From assembly GCF_000002235.5 (NCBI RefSeq), contig NW_022145610.1, positions 30,932,306 through 30,996,305 of the forward strand: DNA of 64,000 nt, given 5' to 3'. Origin of the DNA: Strongylocentrotus purpuratus (taxonomy: Eukaryota > Echinodermata > Echinoidea > Camarodonta > Strongylocentrotidae). The position numbers were made by a program, and so were the translations under genes. Shown here piece by piece: positions 11,263-22,435 of this stretch; positions within the stretch are counted from its first letter, which is position 1; each line of letters opens with the position of its first letter. The notes beneath the pieces are model-generated. The model ran no database searches, was not told the DNA's origin, and saw only the letters and a program-made list of their open reading frames with translations.

Positions 11263-11360
11263 TTCTCTCTGCCCACTTCTCCCCTCCCTCCACTCTTTCA
11301 CACCTATCTGCCTTGATAGTGTTCTCTCTCTCTCTCTCTCTCTGCCCACTTCTCTTTAAT
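10920..11360. repeat. Polypyrimidine/CT domain with three degenerate units
   Basis: CT-rich sequence with a unit containing CTACCTTGATAATGTTCTC repeated at about 11185, 11310 and 11368. The last copy overlaps the donor of the candidate exon at 11375-11525, so that donor may be part of the repeat. Confidence 0.75.
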
Positions 11361-11374
11361 CCCCATCTATATAC

Positions 11375-11525
11375 CTTGATAATGTTGATGTTGAGGGCCT
11401 CCCTCGCATGATGACTGGAGAGGAGGATGAACGAGAAGATCAAGATGGATAGAAGGATGGAAAAGATGATGATGGTTGCAACAACAGAAAATGTTGTTGT
11501 CACGACGACCATACTTTGATGACAG
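11375..11525 (-). CDS. Candidate exon encoding a membrane-spanning segment
   Basis: The minus strand shows a strong acceptor (CTTGGCTCTTGTTCAG), 151 nt and a donor (ATCAAG|GTATAT). Read in phase 2 to 0 it encodes 50 codons: a short polar start (CHQSMVVV), about 30 strongly hydrophobic residues rich in I, L, V, F and S, then a tail containing HHAREALNINIIK. This is how a single-pass transmembrane helix with a basic flank would look. The phase-0 end fits the exon at 2269-2361. Two cautions: a second frame (phase 0 to 1; His/Cys-rich) is also open, and TTC/ATC-rich DNA, the complement of the GAT/GAA repeats common here, yields hydrophobic residues by composition alone. Confidence 0.45.
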
Positions 11526-12010
11526 CTGAACAAGAGCCAAGTGAGTCCAAGAAGATATACAAGATCGTCGTCGACAGTGACGATGGAAAAGAAGACGAGC
11601 CCTGCGTCTAGGGGCTAAGCAACAAGGGTGAGAAGAGACAGGTAGGGGGTGGTGATGAAGAGAGGAAAGGGATCTTCTACAAAATGGGCAGATGATAGAG
11701 GGAGGGGCTGCGATTAGACCAGGGGCAAATGTTTGTCGCTCTCGAGTCCAGGCCCCTGATCTCTCAATCGGCATCGCGCATCAGACGTGAATATTCTCCC
11801 TGGGAAGGGCGATCTGTCTATTCCAAACAAGCTACCGAATCGCTGACACAGTCATGTGAGCTAGTCAGTCTAGCTGTGTAAACTGAAGATGAAGAAGCGA
11901 CACAGGGTGCATGAAGAAGATGGCTTAAGGAAAGAGAAAGAAATGAGTTGGTGAGTAGGGACGGTGTCATCTCAAAACAACCATAGCTCATCCAAGCGCA
12001 ACTTCTCTCT
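11526..12010. other. GC-richer sequence beside the candidate membrane exon
   Basis: Long open frames on the minus strand come from low stop density in a GC-rich, pyrimidine-rich area. A strong minus-strand acceptor (CGCTTCTTCATCTTCAG at about 11889-11905) precedes a 21-codon frame ending in TAG, but no usable donor follows, so no exon is called. Confidence 0.35.
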
Positions 12011-12480
12011 ACCAATCAAGCCTTGGAATGGTTAACACCATCTATCAAAGATGGGGGTATTTACCCAAAGTGGAATATATTGTCTCTTTCTCACACAACC
12101 TTGACATTCAAGCATGCACTAAGTGCTCTAGCCCTTTAATCTATTCTTCTCTTGTTGTCTAATTTGATATTGTTATCAATTATTCTTATTTTAAATGGAT
12201 GGTGAAACTAAATGAATGATAGATAACTCAACTTGTTGAAAATGGTCAAAGTGTTTGTGTCTATTTATACTAAACATTGTATTCAAAGCATACGCAAGGT
12301 TGCTTTTCATATGTAAGAGATGTGTGAATAAAATTTGGAAAAGCCGTTGTTATTCTTGTACTTTCTGATGCGTCACTATCAACATGGAGCTGCAATTTTA
12401 CTTTCTCATAACTAATTTTATATCAAAATTTCGTCTTTTGGAGGGGGTGTTTTGGTCAGAGCTTGTTAATTTTTGTGTCA
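12011..12480. other. AT-rich noncoding sequence
   Basis: No gene or clear repeat seen. Confidence 0.4.
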
Positions 12481-12514
12481 ATTTTTATTCACTCATGTCT
12501 TTTTTCATTTTTCT

Positions 12515-12675
12515 TTTTCAGACATTTCTTGTCATTTTTTAAATATGAGAGCATTTGAAGAGCAATATTTTTAAGGGCACATTTCTTAGAATTATATTCT
12601 TTCAAATATTCAAAAGAGAATGAAAAATCTCACAACTTGTTTTTCACCTTTGCCTGAACTCCACCTTCTCTTTAA
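12515..12675. mobile_element. Truncated TTAA-family element
   Basis: Matches the right part of the element at 37625-38180 (same order: TTTGAAGAGC, then TCTTTCA, CTCACA, TTTTTCACC, then CTTCTCTTTAA). Only this end was recognised; the left end is missing or too diverged. Confidence 0.6.
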
Positions 12676-12894
12676 GCAGAGACAAAATTGTATGGGACGT
12701 GCTCCGAGGGGGGTAGTCTCTTACTCAACCATTTGTGACAATAATGCTTGATTAATCTTCCGAATCAAATGGAATATTATAAGCATGTGGTTAATAACGT
12801 CTGGCTTGGCCTATCTTCATTCATTTGGAATCTGGGTCCTCTTTATTTTTTCATTTTGACTCAAAGTGCAATGAATATTTATTAAAAAGTCCTT

Positions 12895-12925
12895 CATAAT
12901 TCTGTGGGGGGGGGGGGGGAGGTAA
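12895..12925. repeat. Poly-G tract
   Basis: About 14 consecutive G at 12905-12919, followed by AGGTAAGG. Confidence 0.9.
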
Positions 12926-13129
12926 GGAGGGTGATGTAATGTTAGTCACCAAATAATTCAACACATATAATTTATATCACCTCCTGCATTTAAAAAAAAA
13001 AAAAATCTTCAATATTTCTAACTTTTAATGAGATACTAAAACAGATTCCTTGTTCACTTAGTGTCAGCAAAATCTTTTAAATTGCAAACACCGATTAAAA
13101 AAGATAAAGAGATTTTTTTGTGTTAAACA

Positions 13130-13295
13130 AAACATTGAGCTGTTACTTGTCATTTTCCGAATATTGGGGAATTTAAAGGGCCAACCTTTTCAGGGGACAT
13201 TTTATTTCTATAATACTCTTCCACAAAAACACTTTAAAAAAAGAAAAGCTCACAATTTAATTTCTACCTTTCCCGGAACAGAAGTTTCCCTTTAA
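13130..13295. mobile_element. Second truncated TTAA-family fragment
   Basis: Contains GAGCTGTTACTTGTCATTTT, TTTCAGGGGACATTT and a CCCTTTAA end in the same order as 37625-38180, more diverged than the copy at 12515. Confidence 0.5.
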
Positions 13296-13484
13296 TCCTT
13301 GATTTTATGAATTCTATGATTTTATGATTATTCTTCCTACAGTACAAACAGAATTTGTACTTTTCTGAAGCAGTTTCAACTACTAATATCTGGATTCCAG
13401 GTCTTCCTGAAATGACCTAGATTACCGTTCCGATCAATAGCTAGCCTACTATGTACATACTTTATGACAATTTGTATATACTCC

Positions 13485-13850
13485 TGTTAGTTGCGATCAA
13501 TATCACAGTGCAAGAATATTGACAGCATTTATTGACGGAAGTTGTAGCGTTTGTTTAGTGTTTAAGGGGCAGATCAGAGTTTATAAAAGAAATCATATTT
13601 CATCATTCAATGTAATATGAGATTTACATTTGATGGTTGAAAGGAAAATTAAGGAATTATTATTGTTTACAGCCAGAAAGCTGTGCACGAATATTAGTGG
13701 CATTTATTGACTAAGCTGTAGCATTGATTCAGTGTTTAAGGGACAGATGAGTGTTTTCATTTATAAGACATTTAATTTCCTCATTCAATACAATATCAGA
13801 TTCATATTGGAATGTTACAAAATAATGAAAACAGGCAAGAGTAGAAGTTA
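13485..13850. repeat. Diverged tandem duplication, period about 175 bp
   Basis: Two units share GCATTTATTGAC, GTAGCRTTTGTTCAGTGTTTAAGG, and a CATTCAATRYAATAT block; the unit landmarks are at 13525 and 13700. Identity is moderate, so the duplication is old. Confidence 0.65.
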
Positions 13851-15490
13851 TTGAGCCCTGGAAAATTACCCCAAACAAAAAATCATAATAAATAAATGAA
13901 TCATAACTCATTTATATTCCAAAACATTTAAGCAAGACATCTTTGAAGGAATACTGAATAAGCCGCACAAGTAAACTGACAGGCTAGAACAAACTTGAGG
14001 CAGGGTTCTTCTTATCTTTTATTTTTTTACAAAAAATTATCCTGAAAAGAGAAGGTTTAAGTTGAAATCTTAAGAAATTGTTGATTCAATAGACAGACAA
14101 TAATAAATCAATAAGAAACTGATATATATATTTCAATATCTTTACACTGTGAGAAGGTCGATTTTTCATCCATTTGACAAAGATTCAGAATCTCAATGGG
14201 GAGAATAACACTTTTTGTTTCATAAGGGATATAAATACATCATGAAACCAAAAGTAGGCCTACTTACAGGAATTGACTTAAAGAGTGTGATTAATAACAG
14301 GAAAGCCGTATACCTGACCTAGTTTCATAAAGCAATCATTTATTTGATGCATGGCTCAAACTGTATGATAGATGGCTTGATTGAAAGAGAGAAGTTTCAC
14401 CTTGTAATATATTGTCTGCTGCAAGCAAAAAAAAAGTTTAATCTGTGCTAATTAAGCCAACTTTGAGTATTAGCGGTAAGGCTTCATTCGGAGAAAACCT
14501 ATTTAAAGAGTGTGCATTGTAGTCATTGTAGGTTTTGGTTTGTCTTAAAATATGTTACGGAGTAGTTTTTGCAAGGCAAATGTGAAGGAAATAGCAAAAC
14601 TTTCTAGAAAGAAACCACATACCCTGAAAATTACCAACAAGAATGTGTACACATGGGGCAACAATGTACTATAAAACATGCATGACCAGGAAAAACTTTC
14701 AACATTTCAGGGCATACCTTGTTTATTTTGCGTATTACTCAGCAATTACGCATTTTCTTTCAGAATCATTTGACAGATTAATATTTATTTCTTTATACAT
14801 AAATTTAGGGTGCTATTTTGATTATATAACCATTTTTGTTGGTTGTAAACAGAACTGAAGATTATTTTAAAGTTAACGTCCTTCCTGGCTCTATGCTATG
14901 CAGACAATATAGAACATAACAGGCATTTAATCTTGTGCAGAGCAAAACTAATACTGCACCTTTAAAATAGTTGAGGAATATATTATTCTCACTGAGGAAT
15001 GAGTAGATCACCGCAATGCAAGATACACGCCCCCTTGTTATTGTGCAATGAAGGATGTGCATACCGGTGCATACTAATGAAAATATCAAGCATTTTGTAA
15101 GCTTTAAAGGCAGTATTATTAAAAAGTATGATCACAAGATTGAAGGAAAATTGCCATATCGATTCTGTGGTAGGTACAATGACAATCCATTATGGGGTAG
15201 ATGAAACATTAATTCCCTTTTGATTCTAAGCTTCCATGCTTGGTATGGCGTTGTGTGAGGGCAACAGGTTGCCATGCACTGCACACTATCTTCCAATCAC
15301 ATCAAAATTAGTCCTTTTTTAACCTCTCCAGGCTACCATTAATTTTCTAGCGATTGAAGAGAGGGGGAAATAACGTAAGGCTTTTGAGAAAAGTGCAGAA
15401 ATGCATTCCTTTGCCTTGCTTGTTAAACCAGTACGTGGTGTGAGAGAGAAGCCTATGAAAGCATGCTTGCCACAAGCAACGGCACCAAAC
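13851..15490. other. AT-rich intron-like sequence
   Basis: No supported exon. One hairpin-repeat arm lies at about 14870-14897 (GTTAACGTCCTTCCTGGCTC). Confidence 0.4.
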
Positions 15491-15494
15491 TTAC

Positions 15495-15534
15495 CTTCCT
15501 CATTCGTTAGACGCAAAAGCATGTCAGGCTGCGA
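15495..15534 (-). CDS. Low-confidence short exon candidate
   Basis: A perfect donor GAGGAAG|GTAAGT ends a 40-nt segment in which only one frame is open: SQPDMLLRLTNEE plus one base (phase 0 to 1). A pyrimidine tract (TTTTCACCCCTTTCTCTGTG) lies upstream, with AG at ATATATAG or at TCGCAG. It is short, so it could easily be chance. It would fit between coding exons only if further exons adjust the phase. Confidence 0.25.
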
Positions 15535-15779
15535 CTATATATCCACAGAGAAAGGGGTGAAAACAGGAGGGAAAAGGCAGAAAACATCCCTGCTGGCGAT
15601 ATATACACCATCCAAATATGGCCAGAAATTGGAGGGCTAATGAGTAAACACGACTACACTGCCATTCCACTGGCTTCTTTGGAGGAATATCGCGTGGAAT
15701 AATGATGGGGAGCAGATCAAAAGCCACTGCTTGGGTGAGAGAAGGAGAGTGGGTGGGAGAGAGAGAGAGTGGGAGGGAG

Positions 15780-15928
15780 AGAGCGAGAGAGAGGGAGAGT
15801 GGGAGAGCTTCGGCAAAGACACATACTTCAAATCCGACATGAAAAGATGCAGTCTGGTATGATAAAAGAGGCAACCCTTCGCATTCTCCTACCCCCTCTC
15901 CATCTTGTTCTCTCTTTCTCTTTCTCAC
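15780..15928. repeat. GA/CT-rich segment
   Basis: Purine-rich block (15740-15805) and pyrimidine-rich block (15885-15928) flanking a short mixed stretch. Confidence 0.6.
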
Positions 15929-15976
15929 TCTCCGTAGCTGTTCATCTTGAGCCACATCTTCAAGTATTGCTTCCAT
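15929..15976 (-). CDS. Low-confidence start-exon candidate
   Basis: A minus-strand ATG at 15974-15976 opens a 16-codon frame, MEAILEDVAQDEQLRR, which then meets a donor-like AGA|GTGAGA in phase 0. No acceptor precedes it, so if real it would be an alternative first coding exon. Its phase matches the 15495-15534 candidate. The peptide is helix-prone and acidic. Evidence is weak. Confidence 0.2.
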
Positions 15977-16019
15977 ACATCCAATTGTATAATATAATGT
16001 TCATAATATATTTCTTTTT

Positions 16020-16473
16020 TAACTACTTTTTTCAATTCTTTTCTCTCTCTCTCTTCCTACCATTTTTTCATACTTAATTTCTACCTCTTGATTCCACTTT
16101 TTCCTTTCCTGTCTCATTATCTACCTATCACTTTCTACTATCTATCTTGTTCCCTTGACTAAATCTTCTCTCACTCTCTCTCTCTCTCTTTCTCTCCCTC
16201 TCTCTCTCTTCTTTCTCACTCTCTGTCTCTTCCCACACACTCTCTCTCTCTCAGTTTTCTGCCCCCTTTCTGTCTTTCTCTTTCCTTCTGTATTCAATCT
16301 CTCTCTCTCTCTCTCTCTTCTTTCTCATCGTCTCCTTCCAGTCTCTGTCCCCCCCCCCCCTACCCCTCATTTCTGTCTGTCTCTGTCTCTTTCATTTTTT
16401 ATTCTCTCTCACTCTCTCCTCTCTAAGCCTACCGTTCTACATCATTCTCCCCCCCCCCCTCCCCCCCCCCCCC

Positions 16474-16506
<33 letters not shown>

Positions 16507-16560
16507 CTCCATTCCTTAACTCCCACTCTCAGTCTCGCTTTCCTTCTCTCTCTCAACCGA
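16020..16560. repeat. Long CT-rich domain with poly-C
   Basis: CT-rich sequence over 500 bp, including poly-C at about 16349-16361 and an almost pure C run of about 35 at 16449-16485 that passes straight into (CT)n. Long open frames through it are Ser/Leu/Pro artefacts. Confidence 0.95.
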
Positions 16561-16864
16561 GCACGAACCAGACACACACGTGCTGCCGACAACCAAGTAG
16601 TGTATGCACATGTGCTTGCCTTAATGCCGTACAGGGCGATGCAACAGCTTTTAATTTACATACATATATACGTGGGATCTTGGGTAGCAGCGGCGGCAGC
16701 CAGGCAAGGCCTTACGGCAGACACAATGAAAGAGGACACTTCACATGGTGATTATTCCATTGTTCACCCAAAAGGGATCGAGGGGGAGAAAAGGTGTTAG
16801 GGCAATTTGCAGGAGAAAGGTGTTTAAACTGTTGCACATGTGCCAACATATCTATTTCATATGA

Positions 16865-17045
16865 GATGATGGGTAAAATTGGCGCCTAGCTGGAATGCTC
16901 CCCAGGTAGTGGAGAATGTGCATACATTGTGTGCTGGCAAGCCTGAATCCGATGACCGGGGTAATAATTATATATCTGTTAAGCCCTTAGACACATCGTT
17001 CATGTATTGAGCGCTATATAAAAGCTGAATATTATTATTATTAGT
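16865..17045 (+). mobile_element. SINE 3' part with (ATT)n tail
   Basis: Ends GAGCGCTATATAAAAGCTGA followed by ATTATTATTATTA. A related 3' end occurs at 24035-24125 (CGCTATATAAGCAGAAATA then ATTATTATTA). No intact tRNA-like head was seen, so it is 5' truncated. Confidence 0.65.
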
Positions 17046-17277
17046 GTATACATAAAGAACAGAGTTCGAAAATACAAAGTAAAGAAATTTTATGTTTGTA
17101 TTGTAGAGAAATTATACAAAGTTTGCATTTTAAGTTATTAACTGTCAAACGTCATTCATTCATTGAATCAGATAAATGTTTGGTATTGTTTGATTTGTTT
17201 CGCTTTGTCTCATATAAAACAATGTCTTAATGTCATGTCTGTGACACTGGAATAGAATAGAGATACGAGACGGAGGG

Positions 17278-17320
17278 TGGGGGAGCTCTAAAGAGGAGGG
17301 GGGGGGGGGGTCCTGAGAGT
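17278..17320. repeat. Poly-G tract
   Basis: About 13 consecutive G at about 17299-17311 within a purine-rich context. Confidence 0.85.
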
Positions 17321-17359
17321 GATGGTGAAAGAAAATATCCTTAATAATATGATTCTTTC

Positions 17360-17995
17360 CCCCATCGCAGAGAGAGAGAGAGAATGGAAGAGAGATAAAA
17401 GAGAGAGAGAGAGAGAATGGGAGAGAACAAGAGAGGGAGACGTAAGACAAGAGAGGAAGAAATTGATGTGAGAGAGAATTAAATTAAGTGAGAAAAATCT
17501 CCATATTTCTTATTCCTTTTTTGGCTGGAATACACGAACTGTAAAGGTCATATGAATGTCATAATGGGTTTAGCCTAAAGAGTCTGGATGAGAGAGAGGG
17601 AGAGAGAGAGAGAGATGGAGAGGGAGAGAGAGAGAGGGGAGAGAGAGAGCGAGGGAGAGATAATGTGAGATGAACAGAGATATGAGGAGAGAGAGGGGAA
17701 GACAGCAAGATTGAAAGAAAGAGAGAATGAAGGATATTAAGAGAGACTGGGAGGGACAGGAAGAGAGAGTGAGATTGAGAGAATATGAGAGAATGTATGT
17801 GAGAGCGAGAGAGGGAGAGAGAGATAGAGAGAGAAAGAGAGCAAGGGGGAGAGATGAAGAGAGATATGAGGAGAGAGGGGAAGACAGTAAGATTGATAGA
17901 AAGATTGAGATTAAAGTAGGAAGACAGAGAGAACAGTCATGGTGGTGGTGAGAAAGAGAGAATGAAGGATATTCAGAGAGACTGGGAGAGACAGG

Positions 17996-18040
<45 letters not shown>

Positions 18041-18041
18041 T

Positions 18042-18073
<32 letters not shown>

Positions 18074-18335
18074 GAGAAAGAGAGCAAGGGGGAGAGATGA
18101 AGAGAGATATGAGGAGAGAGGGGAAGACAGTAAGATTGATAGAAAGATTGAGATTAAAGTAGGAAGACAGAGAGAACATGGCAGTGAGAAAGAGAGAATG
18201 AAGGATATTGAGAGAGACTGGGAGGGACAGGAAGAGAGAGAGAGATTGAGAGAAAGATTGTGAGTGAGAACAAGAATAAGAAGGAAAAGAGAGAGAAAGA
18301 GATAAAGAAGGGACAGGAGAGAAAGAAAAACAGCC
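17360..18335. repeat. GA-rich domain with about 243-bp higher-order units
   Basis: Purine-rich DNA containing a complex unit (GCAAGGGGGAGAGATGAAGA ... AAGATTGATAGAAAGATTGA ... GAATGAAGGATATT) at 17841 and again at 18084, with a third partial copy starting near 17690. The whole domain is flanked by a direct duplication (17505-17592 and 18345-18432). Confidence 0.85.
17505..17592. repeat. Left copy of the direct repeat flanking the GA domain
   Basis: Contains GTAAAGGTCATATGAATGTC and AGAGTCTGGATG. About 80 percent similar by eye to 18345-18432. Confidence 0.75.
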
Positions 18336-18344
18336 ATAAATTTT

Positions 18345-18432
18345 TCTTCCTTTTATATATTTTTCCCGGAATGCACGTACTGTAAAGGTCATGTATGAAT
18401 GTAATAATGGCTTTGGTCTATAGAGTCTGCAT
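18345..18432. repeat. Right copy of the direct repeat flanking the GA domain
   Basis: Contains GTAAAGGTCATGTATGAATG and AGAGTCTGCATG, about 840 bp from the left copy. Confidence 0.75.
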
Positions 18433-18955
18433 GTCCTAGCTTTCTTCTCTTTCTCAATGGTGAAGCGGAGCTACATCGATCAGTCGTGCATTAATCACTA
18501 TAGTCTCTTTCAAAGAAATGGAAATGCTGACATTTATTTCTACTTCCAACTTAAAGGTGTTATCCATTATCTTTTAGGGGTGAGTCAACAGAAATGATCA
18601 GCACACTAAAAGAATAGGTAGGTGTAGGAAGTTTCAATTCTCAGTTAAGAATAGATGTGTTTAGCGTTGTAATTAATCATTATATTGTTTCAAACACCAA
18701 TTTATTTATTTTATGTATTTTTATTTATTCGGTTTAAAAACGTCAACACGTAAAGTTCAGGAATTCATAATGGTTGATTTACAATGAAATTGAATAGTGT
18801 AAACAAAATTAAACCAAAAAATATACACTTAAGAAGAACATATTGTTTCACACACATGAAAATATGGTTACAATACAATATACAACGGCTGGCTAGATGT
18901 GGCTAGACCAAGGCGAGATATGACAAGGAAGTCGAAAAGAAGATAAATGACAAAT
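18433..18955. other. AT-rich noncoding sequence
   Basis: No gene or clear repeat. Confidence 0.4.
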
Positions 18956-18959
18956 GACT

Positions 18960-19290
18960 AAAGAGAGAGAGAGAGAGAGAGAGAGAAGCAGAAGTGGTGA
19001 GAAAGAAAGCAAGGGACAAGAAAGGGGAGGGTAGAAAGAAAAAGAGAGAGGGGAGAGGGAAAGAGAGGGGAGGGGAGATACGGGGGGGGGGGGGGGGGGG
19101 GTGAGGAAGAGAGAGGAAGATAGAAAGAGAGAGAAGAGAGACATGGAGAGAGTGATGTATATATAGAGAGAGAGGGGTGGGGAGAGGGAAAGAGAGAGCG
19201 AGAGAGAGAGGAGAGAGGAGAGAGAGAAGAGAGAGAAAAGAGGGGAGAGAGAAGGGGTTAGAAGAGAGAGAGAGAGAGAAAGATGAGACA
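18960..19290. repeat. GA-rich domain with poly-G
   Basis: GA repeats with about 20 consecutive G at 19083-19101. Confidence 0.95.
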
Positions 19291-19400
19291 TCTTTAAATG
19301 ACAAAATAAGAAACAAGGTAGAAAAACGTAGCATTAAAACATTAATACATTTCATATACACATCTACACAGGAGAAGGCGCATTAAACAATTTAACATCT

Positions 19401-19475
19401 TGTCTGTTGAGAGCCAGAAGGGTGTTCACATACATACTTTAATGCGGAGATGACCTTCTGGCTCCAAATAGACGA
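19401..19475. repeat. Hairpin-family member, paired arms
   Basis: Left arm TCTGTTGAGAGCCAGAAGGG and right arm GATGACCTTCTGGCTCCAAA are inverse to each other with a loop of about 15 nt. The roughly 70-bp foldback has pre-miRNA-like geometry, but no expression evidence is available. Confidence 0.65.
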
Positions 19476-20469
19476 CATCCTTTAAAAAAGGACCTAAGAT
19501 TTTAATGACTGTTTTACTACTCCTTATTTTAGTTAAACCCATATTACATTACTTTCTAATATTTTGTGTAAAAATGAAGGTGTTTGAAATCTACATTTTA
19601 ACTGCCAGGAAATAAATTCTACATAGGAAAACTTTGTGCAAAACTAATAACATTTACATTTTTTGACATCGAAATAGTTGCCTCTTTATTGCTATTGCTT
19701 TGGGGATTAAATTTCATTAAAACAAATATATGGGGGAAATGCAGAAATTCCCTATACATGCTTTTTTTCTAGTATATATAAACTCTTCCCATTTCCCTGT
19801 GTAAGTTATGGTTTGTCTTCTTAATTCAGAAGACATTTTGGTTGGATTATTTCATCATAGCTTCAAAAATGCTGACTAGCACCTTTAATTAACACTTGTT
19901 ATACAGTCAGTGTCTCCCTCTCACCATCATGTTTTTATAATGAGATGCCAACGTGCTCGGAATACTAACAAATCAACTTCAAGAGTGATTTTGTACCGTT
20001 ACATGGCATAACTGAGCAAACAGTATACTGTGTTCAGATGGTGATATTGTAATGCATCTTATTGATGTTTTATGTTATGTTACAACCACACTTTTTTCTT
20101 CTGACCGTAGAGTGAGGGCGAATATCAGACTAAAACCAGGATTAGAACTAAATAAAGGGTAAACTTTAACAAAAATTGTTAATCCTTCGCAAATTAGAAA
20201 TTGTTTGTAAGGTGACAAGCTTGACAAAGTCAATCAAACACATATTCCTTACAAATTGCTCCATTTAAAAAACTGCTTTGTGAACATCTATCTAAGCAAA
20301 AGCATCAGTCATAAATATAATGCCTGATAAAAGTATAGATTATATAGGTTATAGAATATAACGGTATGAACTCATACTGTTAATTGCAATCTACTCACAT
20401 TTACCTAAGACAGTCTCTATCAGAAGCGTTCAGAATATTAATAGTGTCAATCAATTTGTTATAATTAGA
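19476..20469. other. AT-rich noncoding sequence
   Basis: No gene recognised. Its right end grades into the tandem array. Confidence 0.4.
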
Positions 20470-22065
20470 ATGTCACTGTGCGAACACAGTACACTTTTCA
20501 TGTATAATTCATTGTCCTCTATCCCCATCCCTCTGAGATCACCAATCTTAATAATGTGTCACGTTCTAAGTTTAAATGTCAGTGTGTGAACATGACCAAG
20601 TTTTCCCATGCAGTTCAATGTATTATATTCACATCTTCATTAGATAGCGTATGTGCAATTAAGTCTGAATACCTAGGTTTCATGACTAACATAAAGTGAC
20701 ACTCTGTACATCACTTCAGTGAACTTTCTTACTGTAACTGCCTGAACAGATCACTTTCTGCCATCAAGTTAATCACAGCATGTTCACATCTCCTTTAGCC
20801 AACCTCTGTGCATTGCAGTCTGAAAATGTTTACTTCCCACCTAAAACACACAATAAATTGCTTGGTTAAACATTAAACTTTAACTGTGTGGACATGACCC
20901 AGTTTCCTTAAGAAGTTCAATAGACTCTATTCATATCTCCCTTAGATAGCCGCTGTGAGATGCATCCTGAATATCTAGATCAATCACGTGTAATAGTTTC
21001 AACGTGCTATAAATCGCTTTGTTTTCCAGTGGAATGTGAATGCATTGTATTTCCCTGTGCAGTTCAATGAACTCTGTTCACATCTCAGTTAGATAGCCTC
21101 TATGCAATTGCAGTCTGTATCACTAGATCAGCCACCTGTTATTGTTTACAACTATTGGCCATAATTCCTTGCCTGATTGTGTGAACACTACCCCATTTCC
21201 CCCATACAGTTCATTGCACTCTGTTCACATCAGGATAAGATGGCTTCTGTGCAAAGCAGCCTGAAAATCTCCACCTGTCGTAGCTTTTTGTTAATACTTT
21301 GTTATTAAATGGACTGCAACCTTTTGATATATAAAACAAGTTTTCCTATGCAGTTCATCACATTCTGTTTACATCCGCCTTAGATAGCCTGTATACAAAA
21401 TTGTGTCAATACCTTAATTATTCACTTTGGATAGTGTCAAAACAATTAAAATCACTATGGCAAACATCAAAGTACTCCTCTGAACATGACTGATTTTTTT
21501 GTTTTCAAAGCAGTTAATTGCCCTATGTTTACATCTCCTTATAGGTAGCCTGTGCGCAATGCAGTCTGATACTCTTTAGATCGCTTTAGTAAATGTATAA
21601 CTGTGACCATCTGAACACAGACCAGTTTCTACCATTCAGTTTGTTGCACTCTGTTTAGATCTCCCTTAGATAGCCTGTGCACAATGCAGTCTGACTCTAT
21701 CAATCGCTTTAGTTTATGTATAACTGTGACCATCTGAACACAGACCAGTTTCTACCATTCAGTTTGTTGCACTCTGTTTAGATCTCCCTTAGATAGCCTG
21801 TGCACAATGCAGTCTGACTCTATCAATCGCTTTAGTTAATGTATAACTGTGACCATCTGAACACAGACCAGTTTCTACCATTCAGTTTGTTGCACTCTGT
21901 TTACATCTCCCTTAGATATCCAGTGTGCAATGCGTCTGATACTCTTTAGATCGCTTTAGTAAACATATAACTGTGGCCGTCAGAACAGACCAGTTTCTGC
22001 CATTCAGTTTGTTGCACTCTCGTTTATATCTCCCTGAGCCTCATTAAAATGCAGTCTGAATATTT
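20470..22065. repeat. 123-bp tandem array, about 13 units
   Basis: Units carry CAGTTYNNTGCACTCTGTT, ATCTCCCTTAGATAGCCT, GTGCAATGCAGTCTGA and GTGAACA/CTGAACA blocks. CTGTGACC starts at 21601, 21724, 21847 and (as CTGTGGCC) 21971, a spacing of 123-124 bp. The right-hand units are nearly identical; the left-hand units are heavily diverged and vary in length. Confidence 0.9.
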
Positions 22066-22187
22066 GGATTACTCTTCATTTATTCATTACGTGATCAAGT
22101 CCTACTTACATAAAAATAAAGGAATTGCTTTTCAAGGATTTCAACACATACTAATGGCAGAACCTCATTGGGAGGAACTATATATAG

Positions 22188-22435
22188 AGGGGTCAGTGAC
22201 ACAAAAACGTAACTCCATTTTGGCCAGTTTGAGAAAAAGTGGTTTATGAGTCACTGAGCACTTGGGCCTTAAGGTGTTAAGTCTATGACTCCATTTGACA
22301 TGTCCATTGACTTCAATGGGGTGTTGGGTGGAGTTAAGTCGTTTCCTGGAAAGCCCACATTTTTCTGAACATTTTGATATCAAATACTCATTTTGGCAAA
22401 ATATGGAGTTACGTCTTTGTGTAACTGAACCCTTG
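22188..22435. mobile_element. MITE with about 38-bp inverted ends
   Basis: Left end GGTCAGTGACACAAAAACGT...CTCCATTTTGGCCA and right end TGGCAAAATATGGAGTTACG...AACCC are inverse to each other. Its right terminal repeat is also the start of the duplicated unit at 22409-22679. Confidence 0.75.

Noticed and set aside
11820-11888. Frame after a very strong minus-strand acceptor
   Set aside because: Ends in TAG after 21 codons, has no donor, and its exit phase cannot feed the exon at 11375-11525.
16155-16751. 198-codon Ser/Leu/Pro-rich open frame
   Set aside because: CT-repeat and poly-C DNA has no stops in several frames; no real protein composition. The same reasoning removes the frames at 4013-4384, 17570-18392, 18893-19361, 26429-27054, 36185-36723, 54013-54284 and 61639-62488.
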